64,000 nt of DNA from Vicia villosa (Eukaryota; Streptophyta; Magnoliopsida; Fabales; Fabaceae): the NCBI RefSeq assembly GCF_029867415.1, contig NW_026705155.1:310001-374000 (forward strand), written 5' to 3'. Every line of letters begins with the position of its first letter. Positions within the stretch are counted from its first letter, which is position 1. The position numbers were made by a program, and so were the translations under genes. Below the pieces are notes generated by a model, which worked only from the letters and a program-made list of their open reading frames with translations, was not told where the DNA came from and searched no databases. This document shows, piece after piece, positions 52,782-63,067 of this stretch.

Positions 52782-54928
52782 TTAACTTCATAAAAGTCAT
52801 TATCACATGTGTAACTAGAGGAGAAATAATTTTGATAAAATAAAATTTTTTCCTTTGATAAATCACTTAAATCAGTCAATCAACGTTTACAAAGTGAATA
52901 TTTAACTTCTTCATAAAATTGAATCTATCTTCATCAAAGGTTTTGTAAATAGGTCATCCTATTGAAGACCTTTACCAATAAAATTAATATGTAAGACTAT
53001 TTGAGTTAATTCAAGGATGCAAGCGATGATGTTGAAAGTTGAAACAAATTGGTTCTTAGATCGTGTTTGAATTTATTTATTTTGGTTTATCTACTGTTAT
53101 AAGCACTTGTGAGACTATTTGAGAGAACATCTTATGATATGTTTAAGCTCTCTAAGATAACTTATCAACAAACTATAGCATATGTTGTGGTATTACTTCA
53201 GGTTACATCAAGGAGAAATAGTTCATCAAAAGAAAATGCTTCTGGTGGTGACAGGTCTAAGGTATTGTAGGACTTATTTATATAAGTTCTTTTTAGTTGG
53301 AAGCATCTTTTCCTTACAACTCTTATGGCTCATGATAACACCTCTATTTTATCTTTTTCAGATTTGTCCTGCATCTTTATTTTTATCATTTCTATTTTTT
53401 TCTGAGCTGAACAACATTACTTTTATTAAACTTATTGCTAATCTTTATTGACACAATCATAATTTCATATCATATGTTATATATCAAGTGGTAAATTGGT
53501 TCATTAATGTGTGTGTCTTTGGAAACCAATGGTTGAGGAAATATACGAAGCAGAGTTTGGTGATTCTGATATAAATTGGTTCATCCAGGCTTTATTCATT
53601 TTTTCCTTTCAAATTGTATTTATATTATATAATTAGATCTTTCAAATTTTTTGCTTCTGCGTTGCTTTGAAAACACTCTGTGATTTCTAAAGTTTTCAAA
53701 CAAATGCTTAACTTTTGTTTAATAACCGTGAATTATTAAAGCTAGGAAAGGAAGGGATATTTTGTAAGTTGTGTCTTCTCCTTCTTGTATGAAGTTCTGT
53801 TGGTAAAAGCCTAAGAGCTATTCTACATGACTTGAACTTTTATTTGGCCTTTCAAGCGACATACATGAAATACAAGTAAATCAAGATCTGATAGAAAAAA
53901 ATGCTGATTTAAGAGAATTATTCAGATCAGTGCAGGTTCGTTACTGATTTATAATTGTTATTATTTGCTGAAAATTCTACTTGCTAAAAATTCTAATTGT
54001 TGAAATTCATCAGTTGCTGAAGATCAATGCAGGTGCGTTGCTGATCTCAGTTGTCCCTCTGGTGCAGAGTTCATCTGCTGCGTATCGCTGGAGGAATTTC
54101 AAACTGAGGTAATTAAATAGTAAGCATTCCTTTCGTAAGATATCACTATTGGTGCATTGGTTTTTATTGGTGTATTGGTTTTTATGCTTGAGATAAATTC
54201 AGTGCTTATAGTTCAAAATTTAACCTTATTACCCGAATCAATGCTTTGGTCTTTCTCATATCTAGGTTCTAGATTTTTGTTCTGTTCAAAACTCTCCTTC
54301 TCTCTTTAATGACTTTCATATTTCCTGTATTTTACTTTAAATGTGTTTTCTTCATTTTACATGTTTTTGTTTTTTGTTCTTGCTTTTGAAGTAAAAGAAT
54401 CAACCTTTTGAACACTTCATGAGTTCTTGCTTTTAAATGTTTAATCTCAAACATGAACTTTCCTATGATGTTTAGGTCAAGTCTCTATGATGTTTCAAAT
54501 GAGTTGTTTTTGCACTTTTCTGCTTTCTGTTCTTGCTTTTGAAGTAAAATATTCAACATTTTAACATGAGTCCTTGCTTTTACATGTTCAATCTCAAACA
54601 TGATATTTCCTATGATATTTCGGTTAAATTGTTATGATGTTTCCTATAATGTTTCAGTTAAGTCACTATGATGTTCCCATATGATGTTTGGGTAAAAGAT
54701 TCAACATTTTCTACACTTCATGAGTTCCTATGATGTTTTGGTCTAACAAGCATATGTTTACTTCATTACATGGTTTTTGAGTTTAGTATCTATGTTGTTT
54801 CGTGTTAACACTTCATTTTTTTTATGTAAATATATGGATTTATATACTTCATACCCATTATTCTTTCATAGAACTTAGCATCTTCAGTGATTCATACCAT
54901 TTTTAAAACTATAATTGACCTAAACATC

Positions 54929-55069
54929 TTGTCTAGACCACCCATTCTAATATTTGATTTAAAGATGGGTGACAATGTTTGGAAAATTGTTATTCGTGTA
55001 GTCGACTTTCGGATCATTAAAGAACACAGTGGACAATAGAATTTTAAGTTGATTATACAAGATATCAAG
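54929..55069 (+). pseudogene. RPA1-like fragment, copy E
   Basis: Start TTG, same internal TAG, donor preserved. Confidence 0.55.
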
Positions 55070-55220
55070 GTATGAAATTATAGAATGCAGTGGAAGAAGT
55101 TGAGTCGTCTGGATTGTGTAGAGGCTTCTTTTTTATGCATGTTAATTCTTTGTTTCATAAAATTACACAACTTCAAATACAGTTTAATCGAAGTTTCATT
55201 TTCATTTTCCCGATTTTCAG

Positions 55221-55296
55221 TTGCACACCAGTTTATGGATTAGTCATAGTAGATACTTGAGGTCGCATCATCCAATTTTCAGAGAAACCTAAAAGA
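55221..55296 (+). pseudogene. AGPase-like exon fragment, copy E
   Basis: Same exon, with R to I and a CGA-to-TGA stop after VDT. Confidence 0.45.
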
Positions 55297-57143
55297 GTTA
55301 GTCTTGCTACACATGAATGAAAAAATTATGATTTACTATTCAACTTGCCAAAAATAATTGTGATTTATGTTCTGTGTTGCTGTAATACGACACATAACCT
55401 GCATGCATATTATTTAAATAGAAGACTCTTTCTTTTAGAGATAAATTTTACTTCATTAATTGATCTGGCTTTCATTTGTATTGCAACGATATTCAATTCT
55501 TTTTTTTTTCATCATCACTCTTGATACCTGATAAATGAGTATGTAAAACTTAAAGAATGCTCATGTTTCAATATTTCAACAAAATACATTAGCATTCCAA
55601 CTTACCAATTGAAGGTTTTAGTAGCAAACTTTAATAAACTATTATGTTTTGTTGTAATGTTATCATTGAGTACTTCACTTTTACAAGATTCCAGCGTTAT
55701 AATAAGATCATAATATGCATTTAGTTTTGTTCAGTTCCAATATTTTACAAAAAAAACTATGATACTTGGTATAAAGTATAGTAGACATTAACCATATGTT
55801 AATTCTCTCTTTTACAAAGGTGTTAAGTTTAGTTTTTAGATTATCAATAAACTAATTGTGTGTAAGGTTGGTAACTAATTAGGTTCTAACCATCATCACT
55901 TTTTAAATTATGAAATATTAACTTTTATATAACATTTATTAATCAAACATATTATTATATTTTATTGAAAATTATATTAAATTTTGTTAATAAATTATGT
56001 TACATCTACTACTACTATTTATAGTTAATAAGGATTTTACTTCAACAATTTTTTTAATTCATGTTAATAATAATATGTCAATAATAAAAATATGTTATAT
56101 ACTATCATAATCGATAAATTACAATATTAAAAAATAAAAAATTCTAAAAATTTAAATATATTTTCTAAACTAATTAATAAATTGATCATTATAAATATAT
56201 TTATTTTTATAAAAATAATATAAGTATACTTTAACCACTCTGGATGCAATTCCCACTTACATCATATGAATTGGATTATTTATTGATGCATATATTATTG
56301 TTGTACGTGATGAGATTTATAGCTTCTTCTTAGATATTCTCTTGAAATATTTATTCAAAGCAATTCACAATAATGTTTCTTGATATGCATTACGATAAGA
56401 CACATAACATTTAAAATTTCATTTTGTTTTAATAATATAAATTTTACAGTATTTTATTAATTTTAGTGATATTTATCCAATTATTTAAGATTGAAATGAA
56501 CTTATCAGTGTCGATACACGGGTAACTACCACCATAATACATTTTTCGGACATTAATTCATTTTTATTCGAATATTCACTATTTATATGGGTCACTACCA
56601 CCATAATACCTTTCTTATGTGAAATTTATCACTGAAACTCATTACTTTCACGGGTCGCTATTGTCATATTACTTTTTTTATTTTAAGCAATAACACTTCT
56701 AAGTATTAACCATGAAATCATAAAGGTATATTTTCTCATTCACGCTATATTCATATTTGTTTATCCCAATAAATAGACATTGTTGCCTACAATTTTAACT
56801 CTTTGTATAATCCAAACATTATTTTTGCTTTGGACTAATTCATACATCTATTACTCCGTGCTTAATTTCTCAATAACACTTTCATTCAAATTTCAATATT
56901 AATTTTTCTAATTCTTTTCAGATTTCTTTGGTACACTTCAATCTAAGATGTCATATACAATCTAAGTTCTTTTGAAGACACTTTTTGCCTATTGCATTTT
57001 CAACTTCTTCTTTTTTTTAAAATAGTTACTATATATAGCTTCATTACATCTATATTATGTTTTATAAATTTTAATTTACCATTTTTCATTCGAGTATTTA
57101 AACTTCGTGTTTGTAATACATTATTCATGTTAAGATTTGAATT

Positions 57144-57173
57144 ACTCGTGCGGACGCACGAGTCTTCTACTAG
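57144..57173 (+). mobile_element. Helitron-type 3' terminus, copy E (compensated stem)
   Basis: ACTCGTGCG-GA-CGCACGAGT: both arms differ from the other copies at paired positions, so the 9 bp stem is preserved. CTAG is at 57170-57173. Confidence 0.65.
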
Positions 57174-57387
57174 TTTACTTCATAAAAGTCATTATCACAT
57201 GTGTAACTAGAGGAGAAATAATTTTAATAAAATAAATTTTTTTCCTTTGATAAATCACTTAAATCAGTCAATCAACGTTTACAAAGTGAATATTTAACTT
57301 CTTCATAAAATTGAATCTATCTTCATCAAAGGTTTTGTAAATAGGTCATCCTATTGAAGATCTTTATCAATAAAATTAATATGTAAA

Positions 57388-58012
57388 TCTCTTTTTTTTT
57401 TAATCAAGATTTCATTAAAGAACCAAAAGTTATTACAAGGAAATTACAAAAGACGGGCCATGAAACAAAAACCCTGAAGAAAATTACAAGCTAAATATAC
57501 CCTATGAAAAATACAATAAAGGAGCATTTGTAAATTCATAGAAATTATAATTGGTGCGGGTAATTTTTCCGATGAAAGACCATCTCCAAAAAAGCTCCTT
57601 AATACTCCAAATAGTATTGGAAACACTCCAAGATTCATTTCGGAAGATAATACCATTCCTAACCTTCCAAATAGACCAACAAATTGTCAACCATAACGTC
57701 TCTTCCCTACCGGACTTTACCTTGTGAACTTTGCAAAAATTGTGCCAATCCAGAAAACTCCTCCAAATATCCTCGTACTTATAATCTTCAAAACCCACCC
57801 ACAAAGCCACTTCTTTCCAAATCAAAGAAGAAACCTTACAACTAAATAACCTGTGATACAACGATTCCTTCTCCACCCCACACAAGCAACAAGAATCTAG
57901 AGATGAAATAGGAATCCCTCTAATAAGGATAAGGTCCCTTGTGGGCAACCTATCTAACAAACAATGCCACCCGAAGGCCTTGACCTTTTGAGGCACCACA
58001 ATATCTCCTTTT
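57388..58012 (-). pseudogene. LINE 3' end with zf-RVT domain (5' truncated)
   Basis: On the minus strand an open frame (57999-57502) encodes the C-terminal part of a plant L1-type ORF2. It has VPQKVKAFGWHCLLDRLPTR followed by a zinc-binding motif (C37, C40, H49, C54) and IWKEVALWVGF, matching the zf-RVT domain found after reverse transcriptase in plant LINEs. It ends about 110 bp before a poly-A run (poly-T at 57392-57402 on the plus strand), the expected LINE tail. Reverse transcriptase and endonuclease are missing, as in a 5'-truncated insertion. The 5' edge near 58012 is approximate and I found no target duplication. Confidence 0.75.
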
Positions 58013-58770
58013 TAAACATAGTCTCCGAAAAATGATGTTTAATTTTAATATTTATTTGTTTTTGAAGGAAAAATGGGAAGCTTAGATATATAAAGAGTTG
58101 AGGTATTATCACAAAAATAGATATTTTACTCTCTTTTGTCTTGTAGTTCTTAATATGATATTTCATGCATAAGAGTAAAATGTTGTAATTTGTCGTTGAT
58201 ATGTATTCTACTTCAGATATTGACAATGTAATTATTCATTGTCTCTTGTTTCTTACAAAGGAATTGACGACTTTCATTTGTTCTTTACCAAGTCGTGCAC
58301 AAAGTATATAAGCCTTGCCTAACCAAATAATACACAGCCAAATGCAAAGAAAACAATCTACAGAGATCGAGCATGGCAGATGCATGCACATGATTATAAG
58401 AAATAAAATTTGGTAGCTATTCACTTATTTTGTCATATTAAAAATCAAATAAGCTACTAACTCATATTAATACCATCTAAAATAAACAACTTGCAGCAGG
58501 ACAAGGCTTCAACATGGAAGAAAGCATAATGTATACAAAAGCTAGAAAGCAAGGCCGATGATTTAGATGTTTATTTAAAAGATATACAAAATTTAGAAAT
58601 TCTCACATAGGGGAAAAGGTGATTTTTTATTGGAAAAATTCTATGACTTTTGATTTTGAGAAAATACATCATATGAAGTCCTAGATGTACATGCAATTTT
58701 AGGACATGCAAATCTAGGTGCCACCAAAAATAAATAAATAAATAATCCACCTTAACCTAACACACAGGGT
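58013..58770. other. Unassigned AT-rich sequence
   Basis: No credible ORF, RNA gene or repeat is visible between the LINE remnant and the CACTA element. A short (AAAT)n stretch lies at 58728-58744. Confidence 0.5.
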
Positions 58771-58796
58771 CACTAAAAAAAACTCTAATCCAGCGA

Positions 58797-59192
58797 CATA
58801 ATTAGCGACGTGTGAACAACGTGGCTAATTAATGCTAGTTGCGACGTGAATCCAACGTCGCCACCTGTATTTTATTATTAAATAACTTTGCAGTATTAAA
58901 GTGGTTGGGAGTCAGACATGGGGGGCTGTGAATAACAGTTGCGACGAGGGTAGCACGTCGCTACATTAATGACATAAATTAATTCATCACACCCCATAAC
59001 GTTCAAATGGGGGAATATTCAAATTTTTGAAAAATTTGGTGGTGACGTTATTGTCACGTCGCTACATTTATAATTCAAAATGGGGGGAAATATGATCTGA
59101 CACATTGGCAGCTTTGCAGTTGTGTAAGTGACCGTTGATTTGTTGCGACGTGGATATCACGTGGCAAGTAGCGATGTGCCTTCCACGTCGCT
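58797..59192. repeat. CACTA left subterminal repeats
   Basis: Four to five inverted dyads such as GCGACGAG...CACGTCGC (58939-58962) and GTGACGTT...CACGTCGC (59041-59067), with diverged copies at 58800 and 59145. These are the expected binding sites for the small TnpA-type transposase protein. Confidence 0.8.
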
Positions 59193-59225
59193 ACATTATG
59201 TATTAATCCACCCATTTCACTTCCC

Positions 59226-59521
59226 CCCACCACCATTCACGAACAGACCTTCTCTTCCAAAATCAAAATCCTTCTTTTCTCTGCAACCAAACCCATTTCT
59301 CTCCCAAAATCATCTACTCCTAAAATCCAACCTTTCTCTCCCAAATTAATTCAATCCCAATTCAATTTCAAAGGTAGTTAAGATTATTTTGATATTTTGT
59401 TTATTTTCTTATAATTTTATTATATATTTTGTTGTTAATTTTTTTTTTTTTTTTTGTATAGGTTAATTAGTAGATTGAAGAAGGTTGTAGATTGAAGAAG
59501 GAGGAGTAGATTGAAGAAGAG
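59226..59521 (+). other. Probable 5' leader exons of the CACTA gene
   Basis: A C-rich leader ends at CAAAG|GTAGTT (59373). After a T-rich intron with acceptor TTTGTATAG (59461), a second exon (59462-59521) contains TAGATTGAAGAAG three times and ends AGAG|GTAAGT. The next intron (59522-60799) holds the TA microsatellite and ends GTGCAG just before the coding exon. Confidence 0.45.
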
Positions 59522-59771
59522 GTAAGTTATTTTTGTGCATTATAGTATATATTAAATAGATTTAATAGGTATATATGTTAATTTGTTTATAAAATTTGTT
59601 TAATAGGTATTGTATTTGTTGAAAATATATTGTGTTTGTTATAAAATTTATAAAATTCTAGTATATATTGTGTTTGTATATATTGTGTTTGTTATATTGT
59701 GTTTGTTGAAAATATATTGTATTTGTTATAGAATTTATAGTATATATATTGTGTTTGTATTTGTTCTAGTA

Positions 59772-59773
<2 letters not shown>

Positions 59774-59849
<76 letters not shown>
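59774..59849. repeat. (TA)n microsatellite, ~38 units
   Basis: Uninterrupted TA run in the long leader intron of the CACTA element. The ORF through it is an artefact. Confidence 0.95.
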
Positions 59850-59851
<2 letters not shown>

Positions 59852-60800
59852 TATGTTTATTATATATGTTTATTTATTAGGTATATTATAAAGTTTTCAT
59901 TTTTAATTTTTATTATATATATTAGTTATTATAATGAGTAATATTATACTATATTTTAAAAAAACAGAATATATATTAGATATGTTTATTATACTATATT
60001 TATATATATTTGTTTATTAGATATGTTTATTATATATGTTTGTTTATTAGGTATATTATACTTTATTTTAAAAAAATAGAATATTTATTAAAATATTTAT
60101 ATAGAATTTAATTTTTATTATAAATTTAATTTTTACATATATAGAAATTAATTTTTTATGTTTATAATAAAAAGATAATATTTTTATATTATGGATTATG
60201 AAAATAAAATATTAAAAAGAAAATAATTTTATACATATAAGTTATGAATTTTTTATGTTTATATAAAATAAGTTATTTTTTTGAAGAGTAGAAAGATAAA
60301 CAAACTATAATTAAAAATACATCATTTTTATATATATTTGATAAAAATAGTTTTATTAAAAAAAATTCTAATAGAATATGTTTTATATGTAATATATATT
60401 ATTGTTTTTAAAAATAGAAATTATTATTAAAAATAATATACATATTAATCTTAATGAGTGTAAAAGTTATGTTAACAATATATTATTAATATTTAAAAAT
60501 AAAAAATAAAATATTATAATTTAAAATAAAATAATATTTTTAGTAATAGTAAATATTTAAAAGTAGTATTTTTATTAAAGAAAATTTTCAATATGTGTAG
60601 CTTAAAATGTGTAGTTAATAAAATAGTAACTTTATGGTTAACAAAGGTTCAATATAACATGTGTAGTTAAAAATATTAGTAGTATTGTTACTAAATAATA
60701 TTTTTTAGAATAGTAAATATTAACTAGTATACGTCTAAGAATAATATTAAGTTGATTAGTCTTCTAACTCAAAATGACAATGATTGTATAAATGTGCAGT

Positions 60801-61403
60801 ATGAAATATTATCGGTATTATCGTAGTTGGATGCACGATAGAACATTTCCAGGAAGAATGGGACTTAAACCCAATTTTATAGTAGGAGTTGAAGGGTTTA
60901 TCAGTTGGGCGTTTGCTCAGGAATTATGTCGAAGCGAAGGAGGAGTTAGGTGTCCCTGTCTTAAATGTGAATGTAGACCAATAATTAGTGACCCACAGGA
61001 AATAGCAGCTCATTTGCATAGAAGGGGTTTCATTGCAAATTATTGGGTTTGGACGTTTAACGGTGAAGAACTGCCTCGTAACGTACCAGAGAATAGCAAC
61101 TCTCATGCTTCAAGTAGTCGGCCGCCTGTGGAATATGAGGAAAACTTTAATCTGATTGGTGACATGGTTGAGGATGCTTTTGGTGTGAACGTGACCTATG
61201 ATGAGCTTGAAGATTTTGGTGGGGAAGAGTTGCCGAATGAGGAAGCGCATAAATTTTATCAGTTGTTGAATGAGATGAATACGCCATTGTTTGATGGATC
61301 GTCTGACTCAAAGTTATCAATGTGTGTGAGATTGTTGGCCGCCAAGGCAAATTGGAATGTTCCTGATCAGTGTTTGGAATTCTTCGTAAAGATGATGTTG
61401 TAA
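60801..61403 (+). pseudogene. CACTA transposase N-terminus (transposase-associated domain)
   Basis: 200 codons from ATG 60801, one base after an intron acceptor (GTGCAG). Residues 1-80 match the transposase-associated zinc domain of plant TnpD-like proteins: RSWMHDRTFPGRM, GVEGFISWAF, RCPCLKCECR and HLHRRGF. An acidic linker and the start of a conserved helix (SKLSMCVRLLAAKANWNVPD) follow. It stops at TAA, or at a GTAAGT donor overlapping it (61400). The DDE catalytic domain that normally follows is deleted, so no active transposase can be made. Confidence 0.75.
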
Positions 61404-61455
61404 GTGAAATTTAAGTTGTTTATTTTTTTTATATTGATACAAAGTTTGTGATGTG

Positions 61456-61535
61456 AATTTCATGTGGCAATTGATAATTTGCCACGTGAAAATCATGTGG
61501 CAAATCATAAGTTGTGGCGTGAAAATCACGTGGCA
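61456..61535. repeat. CACGTGGCAA motif cluster in the CACTA intron
   Basis: Four variants of (C/T)ATGTGGCAA / CACGTGGCAA alternate with TTGCCACGTG in inverted orientation. They resemble the subterminal motifs but lie in the intron between the two gene fragments. Confidence 0.55.
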
Positions 61536-61638
61536 ACGTTTTAATATATTTTAATTTATAATATGTATATATTTATTTAGTATCATTAAATATGCATTTA
61601 AATATTTAACTTAATTTTTTTATTGAATATGTGTGCAG

Positions 61639-62133
61639 GAAGAATATGATAGACGACTTGCCATTTTTCTGGAAAATAATCCTCAATTCATGCCAGCAGA
61701 GGGGGAGCCGCTTAACGCGGATGTTGATCACTACATTTGGTGTGAGGTTATTAAAGATAAAGGGCCTAATGGTTGCTTTTTTGGGGCTGGAAATTTGGCG
61801 TCCAGCTATAGATCTGGTGATCGTAATCTGTTCCAAAGAGTTCAGGATGGAGAGGGTGGATCGCGTCAACCAAATCTGACACAGGAACAAACTGAATTAA
61901 TAAGGCAAATGGCGAGACGCGATAGTGAGGCCCAGTTGGAGATGATGCGGAAGAGACAGGCTGATATGGAGGAGTAGCATGCGCGGCAGATAGAGGGCAT
62001 TATGAAGAAACAAGCTGAGATGGAGGAGCAGATGAGACGGTTTATGCAAGGAGGTGGGAATTACAGTAATGTTCCTCCTCAAGATCAGCCGGAGGATGAC
62101 GGAGTGGCTGATGATTTTAATCCGGATAATTAG
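61639..62133 (+). pseudogene. C-terminal fragment of a second CACTA transposase-type gene
   Basis: After acceptor GTGTGCAG (61638) the frame reads EEYDRRLAIFLENNPQFMPA, then HYIWCEVIKDKGPNGCFFGA and a Glu/Arg/Met-rich coiled coil. It hits TAG at 61975-61977 and continues in frame (RQIEGIMKKQAEMEEQMRRF) to TAG at 62131-62133. This resembles the C-terminal ends of plant Transposase_24/TnpA-like proteins. It is not in a good frame with the upstream exon when the GTAAGT donor is used, so the two parts come from different genes brought together by deletion. Confidence 0.55.
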
Positions 62134-62515
62134 TTTCCGGATGATGGTGCTTCTTAAAAACATTTTGTATTTTATTTGTTTTTAATTTATTTTTATGTAA
62201 CTTATTATACATTTTAATTCATTAAAATATTAGTTTTAATTTTTAGTTTTATTTAATTGAATTTATTATATAATGTTTATTATATGAATTTATTTTATAC
62301 AAATTTATTATATAAATTAGTTTTTATAGATTTTATTATATATATTTTATTATATAAATTTTATTTTATAGATTTTATTATATAAATTTTATTATATAAA
62401 TTTTATTATATATAAATTTGATTATATATATTTTATTATATATTTATTAATTATATAAAATATATAAAACAAAACAAATCTAGCGTGAATAAATTTTTTA
62501 AAAAATATAGCATTT
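62134..62515. other. AT-rich 3' untranslated part of the CACTA element
   Basis: Almost only A and T, with repeated TTTTATTATATAAATTT; no gene. Confidence 0.6.
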
Positions 62516-62518
62516 AAT

Positions 62519-62776
62519 GTAGCGATGTGGTAAACACGTCGCTACATTGGTCAACAAACACATTTTCCGACACCTGCCACACCTGTTGTGTGTGCAGGGA
62601 GCTGTTTCCTATGTCATCCTGTTGCGACGTGGGAGTCACGTCGCTACTTTCTGACGTGGTCTCCACGTCGCTACAATGTTGCCACGCTTGCTCCTGCGAC
62701 ATACATGCTCACGTCGCTACTTTTTGGTTGCCACGTGATTTTGCACGTTGCGACGTGTAATCCACGTCGCTGCAGA
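62519..62776. repeat. CACTA right subterminal repeats
   Basis: Five dyads, among them GCGATGTGGTAAACACGTCG (62522-62541), GCGACGTGGGAGTCACGTCG (62624-62643) and GACGTGGTCTCCACGTCG (62653-62670). They mirror the left subterminal array. Confidence 0.8.
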
Positions 62777-62796
62777 GAACATTTTTTGTAGTGGGT

Positions 62797-63067
62797 ATAT
62801 AAAATGTAATGTGTACTTCGGTGGAGTGAACGAAAGGGTCTGTAGCAGAATCATGGGTCTTACTGGGTTCACCATAGGCAGGCTACCCTTTAAGTATTTG
62901 GGGGTGCCTCTGTTTTGTAAGAAACTTACGGTACAGAATTGCAAGCCTCTGATAGAAAAATTTACCGCTCGTATTAAACACTGGACGTCGAATCTACTGA
63001 GTTATGCTAGCTGATATCAATTGATTCGGAGTGTGTTGTTCGCTGTTACGACGTATTGGATGCATAT
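62797..63067 (+). pseudogene. LINE reverse-transcriptase C-terminal fragment
   Basis: The frame YIKCNVYFGGV, FTIGRLPFKYLGVPLFCKKL, LIEKFTARIKHWTSNLLSYA, a TGA, then YQLIRSVLFAVTTYWMHI is the conserved thumb-side end of plant L1-type reverse transcriptase. It carries one internal stop (63013-63015), starts at the CACTA target site and ends at the next LTR-like sequence, so only about 90 codons survive. It is on the opposite strand to the LINE at 57388-58012 and is a separate insertion. Confidence 0.75.

Larger units (their letters stand above)
50166..54568 (+). repeat. Tandem ~4.4 kb unit, copy D (complete, 4403 bp)
   Basis: It joins C and E directly without inserted elements, which shows the native array junction. 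It contains the RPA-like fragment (50524-50664), the AGPase-like exon (50815-50890) and the Helitron terminus (52752-52781). Exon-like segments lie at 53215-54110. Its right junction reads AGTCC. Confidence 0.9.
54569..57387 (+). repeat. Tandem ~4.4 kb unit, copy E (3' truncated)
   Basis: The first ~2.8 kb of the unit. It contains the RPA-like fragment (54929-55069) and an AGPase-like exon (55221-55296) with an in-frame TGA. The Helitron terminus (57144-57173) has a changed stem. The unit stops at AATATGTAA, where LINE sequence begins, and does not resume after the LINE, so the array ends here. It is the most divergent copy. Confidence 0.88.
58771..62793 (+). mobile_element. CACTA (En/Spm-type) transposon, internally deleted (4023 bp)
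   Basis: Left end CACTAAAAAAAAC, right end TTTTTTGTAGTG (complement CACTACAAAAAA), flanked on both sides by the 3 bp target duplication GGT (58768-58770 and 62794-62796). Both subterminal regions are packed with GCGACGTG...CACGTCGCTAC dyads. Inside are 5' leader exons, an N-terminal transposase-associated domain (60801-61403) and the C-terminal part of a second transposase-type gene (61639-62133). The catalytic core is missing, so the element is non-autonomous. Confidence 0.9.

Noticed and set aside
6681..57387. CRISPR-like or bacterial tandem system
   Set aside because: Units are 4.4 kb, contain introns and transposon ends, and the genome context is clearly plant.
59610..59891. 93-codon frame of Ile/Tyr repeats
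   Set aside because: Translation of the (TA)n microsatellite.
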